Assembly (NCBI RefSeq): GCF_020216025.1
Contig: NZ_JAIWNC010000009.1
Span: 124,001 to 188,000 of the forward strand
Direction of reading: 5' to 3'
Length of the DNA: 64,000 nt
From: Jidongwangia harbinensis
GTDB lineage: Bacteria; Actinomycetota; Actinomycetes; Mycobacteriales; Micromonosporaceae
Part shown: positions 1-9,290 of the stretch, in pieces
How the letters are laid out: every line of letters begins with the position of its first letter
How positions within the stretch are numbered: position 1 is the stretch's first letter
Program-made: the position numbers and the translations under genes
Notes under the pieces: model-generated
What the model was told of the DNA's origin: nothing
The model's input: only the letters and a program-made list of their open reading frames with translations
Databases searched by the model: none

Positions 1-1104
1 CGGGTCCACCGGCACGTCCTCGCCGGCCATCGCGGCCAGCAACCCGGCCAGGCCGGCCTCGTCGCGGGGCGCCGGCCAGGACGCCAGGTGACCGGCCCGG
101 GTCAGCGTCGCGGCCAGATCGCGCAGCGCGTCCACCGGATCGGCCGCCGGCACCAGCGGCGTGAGGCGCCCGTCCGGGCCCACCACGACCTGCCCGGCCG
201 GTACGCCGGGCGCCGCCGCCCGCCACGCCCGGAGCCGGTCGCGGACCTCCGGCATGTCGTGCCGCGCGCACGCCGCGCCGAGATGGTCGGCCAGCGTGCG
301 GCCGGGCGGGCCGTCGGGCACCCGCGGCGTCACCGGCGGGCCGGCGACCAGCAGCCAGCCCGGGGCCAGCGCCATCGCGAGGTGGTGCCGGACCGCGTCC
401 ACCGCCAGCGCGGCCGGGTCCCGCAGCACCGGTTCGGCGGCGGCGCAGGCCCGGGACAGCGCGGCCTCCACCGTGCCCCGCCGGTCCGGGTCGGTCAGCG
501 CCGCCTCGGGCAGCAGCACGGCGGGAGCCGACGCCGACGGGTACGCCGCGTACGCCGCCACCACGTCACCGAGCCGCTCCCGCAGCGCGCCCAGGTCCCG
601 CGGCCGGGACTCGTCGCCACCCCGGACCCACGCCGCGTCCCCCGGGTCCGCGGGCAGCGCCACCAGCCGGTCCAGTCCCATCGGATTCGCCATGCCGAGG
701 ACGAACAGCGCGCCCGGCCGGCGTACCGACCGCAGCACCTCGAGCGTGTCCGACCAGGACAGGTCCGCGCCCTCCACGCTGGGCAGCCGGTCCAGCCCGT
801 CGAGGGCCAGCACGGTGTCGAACGGCGGCTCGCCGGCCAGTTTCTCCGGGCTGCCGCACAGCACCGTGACCCCGGGCCGGCCGGCGTAGCGGCGGGTCAG
901 CGCCTCGGCGTCGGGCAGGCCGCGGACCAGGACGGTGAGGTCGTCGGCGGGCACCGTGTCGATCAGGTCCGGGTGGTGCGGCCCGGCGATCAGGGTCCGC
1001 CCGCCCACGGCCGCCAGGACCTCGGGCGGCACCGTCGCGCGTACCGGGCCCGGCCGGCCGGCCAGGTCCGACCACGTCTCCATCTCGCCGCCGATGATCC
1101 TCAC
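1..1104 (-). CDS. Class I SAM-dependent methyltransferase-like protein (partial, 3' end beyond window)
   Basis: The frame is open from a GTG at 1104 to the window edge (368 codons, no stop), so the C-terminus is missing. The stretch VLALDGLDRLPSVEGADLSW followed by a predicted strand, ending GALFVLGMANPMGLDRLV, resembles the post-motif-II part of a Rossmann methyltransferase, where a loss-of-substrate-sequence fold is used to bind SAM. A later region could be a second domain. The GTG overlaps the stop of the upstream gene as GTGA, so the two are translationally coupled. An in-frame ATG at 1082 is an alternative start. The substrate is unknown; a role in modifying a glycan or small molecule is inferred only from the neighbour. 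The family call is moderate because no clear GxGxG motif is visible. Confidence 0.6.
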   Translation of the reverse strand, partial: MRIIGGEMETWSDLAGRPGPVRATVPPEVLAAVGGRTLIAGPHHPDLIDTVPADDLTVLVRGLPDAEALTRRYAGRPGVTVLCGSPEKLAGEPPFDTVLALDGLDRLPSVEGADLSWSDTLEVLRSVRRPGALFVLGMANPMGLDRLVALPADPGDAAWVRGGDESRPRDLGALRERLGDVVAAYAAYPSASAPAVLLPEAALTDPDRRGTVEAALSRACAAAEPVLRDPAALAVDAVRHHLAMALAPGWLLVAGPPVTPRVPDGPPGRTLADHLGAACARHDMPEVRDRLRAWRAAAPGVPAGQVVVGPDGRLTPLVPAADPVDALRDLAATLTRAGHLASWPAPRDEAGLAGLLAAMAGEDVPVDP

Positions 1105-1958
1105 CGGGCCGCCGCCAGCAGCGCGTCGTCGTCGGCGTACGGCGGCTGGAACGCGTCCGGCCAGCCGAACACCCGGCGCAGCTCGGCCGGCGGCAGCAGC
1201 CGGTCCGCGCCCAGTTCGGCGGTCGCGAGCGCGGCGGCCGGACCCGGATCCGGGTCCGGGCCGTGCAGGGCGGCCCAGTGCCGGCGGATGCGGGCGGCCA
1301 CGGCCGGGTCCTCGCGCTCCAGGTGCATCGGATCGCCGTACACGGCCGGGGCGCAGCCGGCCAGCACGCCGTAGAACACCGCGCTGCACAGCCGGTTGGA
1401 CGCGACCCGGGCGTGTCCGCGCAGCTCGGCCAGCTGGCGGTGCAGGAACAGCGGGTCGAGGTCCTGCCACCGGCCGCCGCGGTAGCCGTGGCAGATCACC
1501 CGGAAGCCGGCCCGCTCGTACCGCCGGCGTACCGGCGCGGACCGGAACTCCTGCCAGTACAGGCACACCGTGACCGGGCCCGGCTCGGTGTCGCGGATCT
1601 CGGCGATCAGCCGGTCGTGGTCACCCTGCACGTGCTGGCCCTCCCAGCCGTGGAACGGGTACCAGATGGTCCCGGTCCGCGCCGGATCCGCCGCGGGTTC
1701 CATGGCCAGCAGGTACGCCCACGGCGAGCCCACCACGTACGTCTCCCGCCGCCCGCGCGACCAGGCCCGGCGGCGGGTCCGCTCGGACCAGAGGAACAGC
1801 GGGGTACCCGGCACCACCGGGTGGTCGGCGGCCATGCCGTCGCCGACGTTCCAGCCGTGCTGCAGGTAACCGTGGATCCGGGGCGGGTCGCGATCGTCCA
1901 GGCCGCAGTAGCGGGCCAGCACGTGCGAGTGGCCGTAGTAGTGGTTGGCGTGGTGCAC
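1101..1958 (-). CDS. Conserved hypothetical protein, possible GT-B-like glycan enzyme
   Basis: This gene encodes 285 residues from a GTG at 1958. I do not recognise the family securely. It is His-rich at the N-terminus (HHANHYYGHSHVLARYCG) and has a HGYLQHGWN block, then a strand-helix pattern with YVVGSPWAYL. The HGWN and VVGSPW blocks recall the GT-B fold of CDP-glycerol-type polymer transferases; this is inference. The frame stays open and looks coding upstream (DTWWSAAGRFGRLEF) back to the end of the dipeptidase gene, but that stretch has no ATG, GTG or TTG, so the true start may lie inside the upstream gene. It is coupled by GTGA to the methyltransferase-like gene, suggesting a two-gene glycan or natural-product tailoring unit. 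Confidence 0.7.
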   Translation of the reverse strand: MHHANHYYGHSHVLARYCGLDDRDPPRIHGYLQHGWNVGDGMAADHPVVPGTPLFLWSERTRRRAWSRGRRETYVVGSPWAYLLAMEPAADPARTGTIWYPFHGWEGQHVQGDHDRLIAEIRDTEPGPVTVCLYWQEFRSAPVRRRYERAGFRVICHGYRGGRWQDLDPLFLHRQLAELRGHARVASNRLCSAVFYGVLAGCAPAVYGDPMHLEREDPAVAARIRRHWAALHGPDPDPGPAAALATAELGADRLLPPAELRRVFGWPDAFQPPYADDDALLAAAR

Positions 1959-2022
1959 GGCGGCGAACTCTAGGCGTCCGAACCGGCCGGCAGCCGACCA
2001 CCAGGTGTCGCCCGGGTGAACG

Positions 2023-3210
2023 TCAGCGCGGCCAGAGCGGTTCCGGCGCGAGCCGCTCGGACTCGCGCAGCACCCGCAGCATGTTGCGCCCGGTGAGCTT
2101 CTCCAGGTCGGCCGCCGGCCAGCCGCGGTCGGCCAGTTCGGCGAGGACGCGCGGGTAGCCGGTCACGTCCTCCAGCCCGACCGGCAGCAGGTCCGTGCCG
2201 TCGTAGTCGCCGCCCAGGCCGATGTGGTCCACGCCGGCCACCGCGCGCACGTGTTCGACGTGGTCGGCGACCTGCGCCACGGTGGCCGACGGGCGCGGGT
2301 GCGCGGCCAGCCAGGCGTCGTACTCCGGGCTGGTCTCCGCGGTGGGCCAGGCCACCGGTTCGGCGACGCGTCCGGGCACCGGCGCGGGCGGCCAGCCGGC
2401 CGGCGCGGGCGGCAGGCCCAGGCGCTCCCGCTCGGCCGTCGCGGCCCGGTCCCAGGCGACCAGGTCGGACGAGACGAAGTACGGCACGAATGTCAGCTGC
2501 ACCACGCCGCCGTTGCCGGGCAGCCGGCGCAGCACGTCGTCCGGGACGTTGCGGGGATGGTCGGTCAGCGCCCGCGCCGACGAGTGGCTGAAGATCACCG
2601 GGGCGGTGGCGACGTCCAGCGCGGCGTGCATGGTCACCGGCGCCACGTGGGAGAGGTCGACCAGGACGCCGATGCGCTGCATCTCGGCGACGATCGCCCG
2701 GCCGGTGTCGTTCAGGCCGTCGACCGCGGGTTCCTCCACCGCGCTGTCGGCCCAGGACGTGTTGTTGTTGTGGGTCAGCGTCACGTACCGGACGCCGAGC
2801 CGGGCGAACGCGCGCAGCACGCCCAGCGAGGTGGCCAGGCTGTGCCCGCCCTCGATGCCGATCAGCGACGCGATCCGGCCGGCCGAGATGGCGCGTTCCA
2901 CGTCGTCCGCGGTGCAGGCCAGGGCCAGGTCCGCCGGGTACGCGGCGACCATCCGGTGCACCGCGTCCACCTGTTCCAGGGTGGCCACCACGGCCTCGGG
3001 CTCGGGCAGGTCGGACGGCACGTACACCGACCAGAACTGCGCGCCCACCCCGCCGGACCGCAACCGCGGCAGGTCGGTCTGGAACTCCGGCCGCGCCGCG
3101 TCCAGCCCGTCCACCCGGTAGCCGGCCTTCGCCCGCAACTGCATGGGCAGGTCGTTGTGCCCGTCGATCACCGGCATCGCCCGCAGGACCTCGTCGACCA
3201 GCGTCACCAC
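2023..3210 (-). CDS. Membrane dipeptidase, peptidase family M19
   Basis: This zinc dipeptidase of the renal dipeptidase (M19) family hydrolyses dipeptides, often with broad or D-amino-acid tolerance. It is 395 residues long, normal for the family. The binuclear metal ligands are visible: HxD in IDGHNDLP near residue 18, the Glu in GIEGGHSLA, the His in DLSHV and in FSHSSAR, and the Asp in GLGGDYDG. No signal peptide is seen, so it is probably cytoplasmic. Two adjacent GTG codons (3210 and 3207) can serve as start; AAGGGG sits 3 or 6 nt upstream, which slightly favours 3207. It diverges from the glycosidase gene at 3367, and the hypothetical pair follows it downstream on the same strand. Confidence 0.93.
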   Translation of the reverse strand: MVTLVDEVLRAMPVIDGHNDLPMQLRAKAGYRVDGLDAARPEFQTDLPRLRSGGVGAQFWSVYVPSDLPEPEAVVATLEQVDAVHRMVAAYPADLALACTADDVERAISAGRIASLIGIEGGHSLATSLGVLRAFARLGVRYVTLTHNNNTSWADSAVEEPAVDGLNDTGRAIVAEMQRIGVLVDLSHVAPVTMHAALDVATAPVIFSHSSARALTDHPRNVPDDVLRRLPGNGGVVQLTFVPYFVSSDLVAWDRAATAERERLGLPPAPAGWPPAPVPGRVAEPVAWPTAETSPEYDAWLAAHPRPSATVAQVADHVEHVRAVAGVDHIGLGGDYDGTDLLPVGLEDVTGYPRVLAELADRGWPAADLEKLTGRNMLRVLRESERLAPEPLWPR

Positions 3211-3366
3211 GCGCCCCTTCCGCCCGGCCAAACCCAAGATCACACAGTACGTCCACCGCAACCACCTGGCACCTGGACGGGCACGAAGCGTGCACCTCCC
3301 GGCCCGCAATCTTCTCTGCATGCCCGGCCGAACACGCGGCTGGACAACTCGGGGGAGTGCAAAATC

Positions 3367-5112
3367 GTGCGGTCCAACCTGCGTAAGTCCGCTTCCGTCC
3401 TGGCCGCCGTGCTCGGCGGCACCGGTGCCGTGCTGGCGGCCCCCGCGTCGGCCGGCGCCGCCGCGGGTCCCGACCTGAAGGTGCACGCCAGCGACGACGC
3501 CTACACCTCGAGTGTCCGCCGCGACGCCGGTTTCGGCGCCGAGGACAAGCTGGTGGTCGGCCGGCTCGGCAACGACGTGAAGACCTCGTTCCTGAAGTTC
3601 GTGGTGCCGGCCGGCACCACGGTCACCGGCGCCCGGCTGAAGCTGGTCACGATCGGCTCCCCGCTCGGCAAGGTCACGGTCAACCGCGTGCCGGACACCG
3701 CGTGGACCGAGAAGAAGCTGACCTCGGCGAACGCGCCGGCGCTGGGCCGTCCGGTGGCCGCGGTGACGGCGAAGGACAGCGACACCGAGCTGGTCTTCGA
3801 TCTGTCCGCGGCGGTCACCGGCCCGGGCACGTACGCGTTCGCGGTGCGCTCGTCGGCCGGCGCGACCACCCGGTTCCGCGCGGCGGAGAACGCCTCCGGC
3901 CGCCCCGAGCTGACCGTCACGACGAAGGCCGCGACGCCGGCCCCCACCAAGCCGGTCCCGACCAAGCCCGTCCCCACGACGCCGGCGCCCACCAAGCCCG
4001 TCCCCACGACGCCGGCCCCGACCAAGCCGACACCGACCACCCCGGCTCCCACGACTCCGGCCCCGACCACCCCGGCCCCGACCACCCCGGCCCCGACCAC
4101 CCCGCCCCCGACGACTCCGGCCCCGACCACGCCCGCCCCCACCACCCCGGCCCCGACCACGCCCGCTCCCACCGCCGAGTGCGTGACCGACGCTCTGCTC
4201 GTGCCGTCCTGCGGCGTGCTCTGGGGCGGCGCCGCCGGCGGCTTCACCAGCGCACCCCGGGACCAGGCGCTGAAGGACTGGGAGAACCTGACCGGGCGGA
4301 CCGCCACGATCTTCCACCAGTACCACAAGGGCGACGAGGTGTTCCCCACCAAGGCCGAGATCGCGATGACCCGGGACCCGGCCCGGCCCCGCGTGCTGAT
4401 GCTGAACTGGAAGGTCGCCTACGGTTCGACCTGGGCCAAGGTCGCCAAGGGTGAGCAGGACAAGCGCATCGACGCGTTCGCCGACCGGATCAAGGCCACG
4501 TACCCGGAGAAGTTCTTCCTGGCGCTGAACCACGAGCCGGAGAACGACGTGATCGCCAAGGCCGGCTCCGGCTGGGAGGCCAAGGACTTCGCGGCGATGT
4601 ACCGGCACACCATCGAGCGCCTGCGCGCCAAGGGCGTCACCAACGCGATCAACGTGATGGCCTACATGGGCAACGAGAAGTGGATGTCGCAGTCCTGGTG
4701 GGCCGACATCTACCCGGGCGACGACGTGGTCGACTGGATCGGCCTGGACTCCTACGTCAGCGCCGAGCAGGGCTACTACCACTACGGCATGTTCGCCGAC
4801 CTGCTGGACCGCAAGGGCAAGACCGGGCCGGGCTTCTACGAGTGGGCCACCACCAAGCACGCGGACAAGCCGCTGATGATCGCCGAGTGGGGCGTGTACC
4901 ACCGCATCGGCAAGGTCACCGACAAGTCGCCGGGCTACGGCAGCGTCCGCCCGGAACTCGCCAAGCGCCCCGGGATCAAGGCGATCGTGCACTTCGACAC
5001 CCCGCACGACGACGAGGGCGACCGCGACATCAGCGTCAACAGCTCGAAGTCCAGCCTCACCGCGTTCCAGAAGCTCGCCGCCGACCCGATCTTCAACGTG
5101 AAGCTCGGCTGA
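3367..5112 (+). CDS. Secreted glycoside hydrolase, DNRLRE (CBM96-like) domain + Pro/Thr linker + GH26-type catalytic domain
   Basis: This 581-residue exported enzyme likely cleaves a beta-mannan or related hemicellulose. A GTG at 3367 follows GGGGGAG with a 9-nt gap. Residues 1-32 are a signal peptide (basic MRSNLRK, hydrophobic core, APASAGA cleavage region). Residues about 38-185 form a beta-rich DNRLRE/CBM96-type domain (SFLKFVVP, TELVFDLS, TTRFRAAEN). A long linker of APTTP and APTKP units follows. The catalytic domain begins near residue 275. NHEPE (Glu390) matches the GH26 acid/base position and the EWG glutamate (Glu507) fits the nucleophile. Family assignment is good but the exact substrate is unknown. 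A strong hairpin follows the stop, so it is transcribed alone. Confidence 0.87.
   Translation: MRSNLRKSASVLAAVLGGTGAVLAAPASAGAAAGPDLKVHASDDAYTSSVRRDAGFGAEDKLVVGRLGNDVKTSFLKFVVPAGTTVTGARLKLVTIGSPLGKVTVNRVPDTAWTEKKLTSANAPALGRPVAAVTAKDSDTELVFDLSAAVTGPGTYAFAVRSSAGATTRFRAAENASGRPELTVTTKAATPAPTKPVPTKPVPTTPAPTKPVPTTPAPTKPTPTTPAPTTPAPTTPAPTTPAPTTPPPTTPAPTTPAPTTPAPTTPAPTAECVTDALLVPSCGVLWGGAAGGFTSAPRDQALKDWENLTGRTATIFHQYHKGDEVFPTKAEIAMTRDPARPRVLMLNWKVAYGSTWAKVAKGEQDKRIDAFADRIKATYPEKFFLALNHEPENDVIAKAGSGWEAKDFAAMYRHTIERLRAKGVTNAINVMAYMGNEKWMSQSWWADIYPGDDVVDWIGLDSYVSAEQGYYHYGMFADLLDRKGKTGPGFYEWATTKHADKPLMIAEWGVYHRIGKVTDKSPGYGSVRPELAKRPGIKAIVHFDTPHDDEGDRDISVNSSKSSLTAFQKLAADPIFNVKLG
3931..4176 (+). repeat. 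Tandem 15-bp repeats encoding a Pro/Thr linker
   Basis: About 245 bp of near-identical 15-bp units (core ccgaccaccccggcc) encode APTTP pentapeptides, preceded by more diverged APTKP and VPTKP units. The tract separates the carbohydrate-binding and catalytic domains of the GH26 protein. Such linkers are normal in secreted actinobacterial glycosidases; the DNA-level identity of the last units implies recent slippage and likely length variation between strains. Confidence 0.85.
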
Positions 5113-5128
5113 GTTCCCGGACCTGACT

Positions 5129-5164
5129 CACGAGCCGCCCGGCGGGCCTGCCGGGCGGCTCGTG
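5129..5164 (+). terminator. Intrinsic-type terminator hairpin after the GH26 gene
   Basis: A perfect 15-bp stem (cacgagccgcccggc pairing with gccgggcggctcgtg) with a 6-nt loop lies 16 nt after the stop codon. There is no U-tract, as is usual in high-GC actinobacteria. Confidence 0.85.
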
Positions 5165-5184
5165 CCGTCGTTAGGCTGCCAGCC

Positions 5185-5652
5185 ATGACCGCGCTTCTCG
5201 CCGCCCTGCTGGTGGCCGCCGTCGTCACCACCGGACTCGCGGTCGGGCTGCTCTGGGCCTGGGCGGTCGCCGTCCTGCCGGCCCTGCGCACCGCCGGGGA
5301 CACGCTGTTCGTCGAGTTCACCCAGCGGGTCAACGTGGCGATCCTCAACCCCCGGTTCCTGCTCTGCTTCGTCGGGGCGCTGGTGCTCGACCTGGCCGCC
5401 ACCGTGCTGGCCGCCCTCGACGGACGCGGTGCGGTGCTGCTCCCCGCGGCGCTCGCCCTGGCCGGCTACGCCGCCACGGTCGGCATCACCCGTGCGGTCA
5501 ACATCCCGCTCAACAACCGGATGGACGCGGCGCGCGAACCCGGCCCGGCGCGGGCGATGTTCGAGACCCGGTGGACCCGGTGGAACGCGGTACGCACGCT
5601 GACCGGCGTACTGTCCCTGGCCTGTCTGGGGTGGGCGCTCGCCGCCCTGTGA
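5185..5652 (+). CDS. DUF1772 (anthrone oxygenase-like) membrane protein
   Basis: This 155-residue protein has four predicted membrane helices: residues 2-28, about 54-74, about 79-98 and a C-terminal helix. The conserved NIPLNNRM block and a W-R-W-N motif near the end are typical of the DUF1772 family, which includes fungal anthrone oxygenases. Its bacterial role is not known. It sits between the glycosidase terminator and an SRPBCC gene; the 100-bp gap to that gene leaves room for a separate promoter, though the two could be co-transcribed. Confidence 0.8.
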   Translation: MTALLAALLVAAVVTTGLAVGLLWAWAVAVLPALRTAGDTLFVEFTQRVNVAILNPRFLLCFVGALVLDLAATVLAALDGRGAVLLPAALALAGYAATVGITRAVNIPLNNRMDAAREPGPARAMFETRWTRWNAVRTLTGVLSLACLGWALAAL

Positions 5653-5752
5653 CCGGGCGCGCCCCGGCCGCCGTCGAGCGTCCTTCCCGGACCGGTCCGA
5701 TCCGGCTCCCGCCGTTCGTCATCGTGCTGACGGACCAGACGAGGAGCAGTTG

Positions 5753-6235
5753 ATGGACACAGTCACGAACACGCAGGTGGCGGTCACCCTGACCGTCCCG
5801 CTCCCGCCGCGGCGGATGTGGGACCGGATCAGCGCGGTGACCCGGATCGGCGAGTGGAGCCCGGAGGCCACCGGCGCGCACTGGTGGGAACCGGACCCCG
5901 ACATCGCCGTCGGCGCCCGCTTCACCGGCCGCAATCGCTTCCCGAACGGGCTGGAGACCACCGTGACCTGCGTGGTCGTCGCGGCGGAACCGCCGGCGAC
6001 CTTCGCCTGGACGGTGCTCGACGACGCCGGCCTGGTCGGCTCGACCTGGCACTACGAGTTGCGGGCCGGCCCCACCGCGGGCAGCACGGTCGTCCGGCAC
6101 TCGTTCACCCACGGACCGGGGGCCAGCGGCACCAGAAGCGCGGCCGACACCGGTTCCCGGGCGTTCCACGAACGGCTGGCGGCGATCTGCCGCAACATGG
6201 CGGACACCGTGACCGCCATGGCGGCCGCCGGATAG
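5753..6235 (+). CDS. SRPBCC (START-like) family protein
   Basis: This 160-residue protein has the helix-grip fold pattern of polyketide cyclase/AHSA1-type proteins. The N-terminus VTLTVPLPPRRMWDRIS is followed by GEWSPE and a central strand series with GRNRF, and ends in a long helix. These proteins bind hydrophobic ligands; the ligand here is unknown. The ATG at 5753 follows GAGGAG with 8 nt spacing. A TTG directly in front (5750) is less likely to be used. The protein has no signal peptide. Confidence 0.85.
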   Translation: MDTVTNTQVAVTLTVPLPPRRMWDRISAVTRIGEWSPEATGAHWWEPDPDIAVGARFTGRNRFPNGLETTVTCVVVAAEPPATFAWTVLDDAGLVGSTWHYELRAGPTAGSTVVRHSFTHGPGASGTRSAADTGSRAFHERLAAICRNMADTVTAMAAAG

Positions 6236-6336
6236 CGGCGGACGAGTCCGGACACCACCGGGTGGGATGCGCGGCACCCGCCGGGGATCCGTGCCACGAT
6301 GAGGTCGAGAGTCCGGTTCAGTCAGGAGTCAGGTAG

Positions 6337-7968
6337 ATGAGCGAGCACGTTTCCGACAGCGCCGAGTGGCAGGCGGTCCAGGGGCACGCCGAGAAGTTCT
6401 CCGGTGTCCACCTGCGTGACCTGTTCGACAGCGACCCGAGGCGGGGGGAACGGCTCACCGCCGAGGTGGCGGACCTGTACGTGGACTACAGCAAGAACCT
6501 GGTCACCGAGGAGGTGCTGGCCGCGCTGTTCGCCCTGGCCCAGAAGGCCGGGCTGCGGGACCGGGTGACCGCGATGTTCGAGGGGCGGCACATCAACGCC
6601 ACCGAGGACCGGGCGGTGCTGCACACCGCGCTGCGGCTGCCGCGCACCGCCACCCTGGTGGTGGACGGCCAGGACGTGGTGGCGGACGTGCACGCCGTGC
6701 TGGACCGGATGGGCGCGTTCAGCGACCGGGTCCGGTCCGGGGAGTGGACCGGCCACACCGGCCAGCGGATCCGGACCGTGGTCAACATCGGCATCGGCGG
6801 TTCCGACCTCGGGCCGGTGATGGCGTACGAGGCCCTCAAGGCGTACGCCGACCCGCAGATCGAGTGCCGGTTCGTCTCCAACATCGACCCCACCGACCTG
6901 TACGCCAAGACCCACGATCTGGACCCGGCCACCACCCTGTTCGTCGTGGTGTCCAAGACGTTCACCACCCAGGAGACGCTGACCAACGCCACCGAGGCGC
7001 GCAACTGGCTGCTGGCCGGCCTGGATGGCGACGCCGCGGCGGTGGCCCGGCATTTCGTCGCGGTCAGCACGAACGCGCAGAAGGTCGGCGACTTCGGGAT
7101 CGACACCGACAACATGTTCGGCTTCTGGGACTGGGTCGGCGGGCGGTACTCGTTGCCGTCCGCGGTCGGCCTGTCGGTGATGGTGGCGATCGGCAAGGAG
7201 CGGTTCGCCGAGATGCTGGCCGGTTACCACACGGTGGACGAACACTTCCGGACCGCGCCGATCGAGCGCAACGTGCCGGCGCTGCTCGGCCTGCTCAACG
7301 TCTGGTACGACACGTTCCTCGGTGCGCAGTCGCACGCCGTCCTGCCGTACGCGCAGTACCTGCACCGGTTCGCCGCCTACCTGCAGCAGCTCACCATGGA
7401 GAGCAACGGCAAGTCGACCCGGCTGGACGGTACGCCGGTGGAGTACCAGACCGGCGAGGTGTTCTGGGGCGAGCCCGGCACCAACGGCCAGCACGCCTTC
7501 TACCAGCTCATCCACCAGGGCACGAAGCTGATCCCGGCGGACTTCATCGGGTTCAGCGAGCCGAACCACGACGTCGGCGGCATGCACGACCTGTTCATGT
7601 CGAACTTCTTCGCGCAGACCGGCGCGCTCGCGTTCGGGCGCACCGCCGAGCAGGTCACCGCGGAGGGGGTGCCGGCCGGGCTGGTCCCGCACAAGGTCAT
7701 GCACGGCAACCACCCCACCACCACCATCCTGGCGCGCAAGCTCACCCCGGCCACGCTCGGGCAGCTCATCGCGCTGTACGAGCACATCACGTTCACCCAG
7801 GGCACGATCTGGGAGGTCAACTCGTTCGACCAGTGGGGTGTGGAACTCGGCAAGGTGATGGCGAACCAGCTCGCGCCGAAGCTGACCGCGTCGTCCGCGC
7901 CGGACGCGGACGCCGACTCGTCCACCGACACCCTGATCGCCCGGTACCGCGCCCAGCGCGGTCGCTGA
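6337..7968 (+). CDS. pgi: Glucose-6-phosphate isomerase
   Basis: This enzyme interconverts glucose-6-phosphate and fructose-6-phosphate in glycolysis, gluconeogenesis and the pentose phosphate pathway. At 543 residues it is the long bacterial/eukaryotic-type [17 protein letters not shown] is the sugar-phosphate-binding loop. [29 protein letters not shown] and [10 protein letters not shown] match the family signatures, the last holding the catalytic lysine. The start ATG has AGGAG nearby. The gene stands alone; a weak hairpin follows it. The enzyme acts in the cytoplasm. Confidence 0.97.
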   Translation: MSEHVSDSAEWQAVQGHAEKFSGVHLRDLFDSDPRRGERLTAEVADLYVDYSKNLVTEEVLAALFALAQKAGLRDRVTAMFEGRHINATEDRAVLHTALRLPRTATLVVDGQDVVADVHAVLDRMGAFSDRVRSGEWTGHTGQRIRTVVNIGIGGSDLGPVMAYEALKAYADPQIECRFVSNIDPTDLYAKTHDLDPATTLFVVVSKTFTTQETLTNATEARNWLLAGLDGDAAAVARHFVAVSTNAQKVGDFGIDTDNMFGFWDWVGGRYSLPSAVGLSVMVAIGKERFAEMLAGYHTVDEHFRTAPIERNVPALLGLLNVWYDTFLGAQSHAVLPYAQYLHRFAAYLQQLTMESNGKSTRLDGTPVEYQTGEVFWGEPGTNGQHAFYQLIHQGTKLIPADFIGFSEPNHDVGGMHDLFMSNFFAQTGALAFGRTAEQVTAEGVPAGLVPHKVMHGNHPTTTILARKLTPATLGQLIALYEHITFTQGTIWEVNSFDQWGVELGKVMANQLAPKLTASSAPDADADSSTDTLIARYRAQRGR

Positions 7969-7978
7969 TTTGTCGGTT

Positions 7979-8008
7979 CCGGTGTTCACTGTCGATCGTG
8001 GACACCGG
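7979..8008 (+). terminator. Possible terminator hairpin after pgi
   Basis: An 11-bp stem with one G-U pair (ccggtgttcac against gtggacaccgg) and an 8-nt loop lies 10 nt after the pgi stop. It also lies about 40 nt upstream of the next start, so it could instead be part of that gene's leader. Confidence 0.4.
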
Positions 8009-8048
8009 GGCCGCGCGGTCCGGGGTGGATACGTTACGGTCGTCAGTC

Positions 8049-9290
8049 ATGCTGGTCCGACTCGCCGCCGTAGCCCTTCTCGGAACCCTGCCCGTGGCCG
8101 CGCCCGGCCAGCCCGACGCGCCGGGCCAGCCCGGCGCGCCCGCGGAGAGTGACGCCCCGGCGGTCAGCCCGGTCACCGGCGTGACGCTCGCCTGGACCAC
8201 GGTCGAGGGTCACCGTCAGGTGCTGGTGACCTGGCAGGAGACCGGCACCCTGCGCAACCGGGTGGACATCGTGCACGCCGACGGCGCGCCGTTCTCGACC
8301 GGCGCCACGGTCGAGGCGGACCAGCCGAACCGCAGCACCGAGGACCCGGTGCTGTTCGGCGACACCGGGCAGCACCGGATGGCGGTGCACGTCCTGGACG
8401 CCGCCGGCAAGCCGGTCGGCGAGCCCGCCCTGTCCCCGGTCTTCGACACCGACCGGCTGCCCGCCGTCCAGCTGGACGCGGTGAACCCGCGCGCCGACGG
8501 CACCGTGGAGCTGCGCTGGACCCCGCGGCCGCCGGCCGCCGACACCACTCCCGGCGACCCGCTGGACCTGCCGGTCGAGAACCCGCAGCGGGCGGTCCCG
8601 ATCGTGTCGAACCAGTACGCCTACGACCACGACGAACTGTCCGGCCCGATCACCGGCCCGTCGTTCGTGGTGCCCGCCGAGCACCGGCCGCCGTACCTGG
8701 CCGGGCTGAAGACCCTGAACGAGTGGGGCAGCACGTTCACGGTCAGCGAGGTGTTCGGCACCCGGCTGGCCGCGAAGGTGCCCGCCCGGGTCAGCCGCGG
8801 CGCCACGCTGACGGTCACCGGGACCGTCGAGGAGACGAAGCGGGCCTGCGACATGGCCGCCTGCTGGCCGGTGGAGGCACCGGAGAAGAACCGGCAACTC
8901 CAGCTGCAGTCCCGCACCGGTTCGGCCGCCGCCTGGCAGGTGGTCGCCACCGCCCGGAGCGGGAACGACGGCACCTACCGCCTGAGCGTGCCGTCCCCGG
9001 GCACCCGGCAGTACCGGGTCGTCGCGCCGCCGGTCACGTCCGGAGTGGACGGCCGGGCCCGCGCCGCCGCCGTCACCAGCCCGGCGACCGCCACCTCCGT
9101 CCCGCCCGCGAGCGGCTCGGCCAGTCCCAGCCCCAGCCCGACCGCCAGCAACGGCACCGGCGGCGGCGGGGCCAGCCTGCCGATCACCGGCGCCCCGGCC
9201 GGGACGGCGGCGGCACTCGGCGCCCTGCTGATCGCGCTCGGCGCGCTGCTGCGGGTGGCCGCCCGCCGTCGCCCGCCCACCGCGACCTGA
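8049..9290 (+). CDS. Secreted LPITG-anchored surface protein of unknown function
   Basis: This 413-residue protein has a signal peptide (MLVRLAAVALLGTLPVAAPG) and a beta-rich body. Two fibronectin-III-like segments (VTLAWTTVEGHRQVLVTWQE and VELRWTPRPPA) are followed by a Big-like region (PARVSRGATLTVTGTVEE, containing CDMAACW, a likely disulfide). The tail is SLPITG, then a hydrophobic helix, then RRR. This is a canonical sortase sorting signal, so the protein is probably linked covalently to peptidoglycan. A Ser/Pro-rich spacer precedes the motif. The function is unknown; adhesion or wall structure is inferred. No sortase gene is in the window. The stop codon lies inside a 13-bp tandem repeat. 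Confidence 0.8.
   Translation: MLVRLAAVALLGTLPVAAPGQPDAPGQPGAPAESDAPAVSPVTGVTLAWTTVEGHRQVLVTWQETGTLRNRVDIVHADGAPFSTGATVEADQPNRSTEDPVLFGDTGQHRMAVHVLDAAGKPVGEPALSPVFDTDRLPAVQLDAVNPRADGTVELRWTPRPPAADTTPGDPLDLPVENPQRAVPIVSNQYAYDHDELSGPITGPSFVVPAEHRPPYLAGLKTLNEWGSTFTVSEVFGTRLAAKVPARVSRGATLTVTGTVEETKRACDMAACWPVEAPEKNRQLQLQSRTGSAAAWQVVATARSGNDGTYRLSVPSPGTRQYRVVAPPVTSGVDGRARAAAVTSPATATSVPPASGSASPSPSPTASNGTGGGGASLPITGAPAGTAAALGALLIALGALLRVAARRRPPTAT

Noticed and set aside
2224..5112. 962-codon plus-strand frame covering the dipeptidase and GH26 genes
   Set aside because: The first part is antisense to the M19 dipeptidase and lacks motifs; only the part after 3367 is a real gene.
6322..7989. 555-codon minus-strand frame
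   Set aside because: It is the exact shadow of pgi, rich in Arg/Gly/His, with no family motif.
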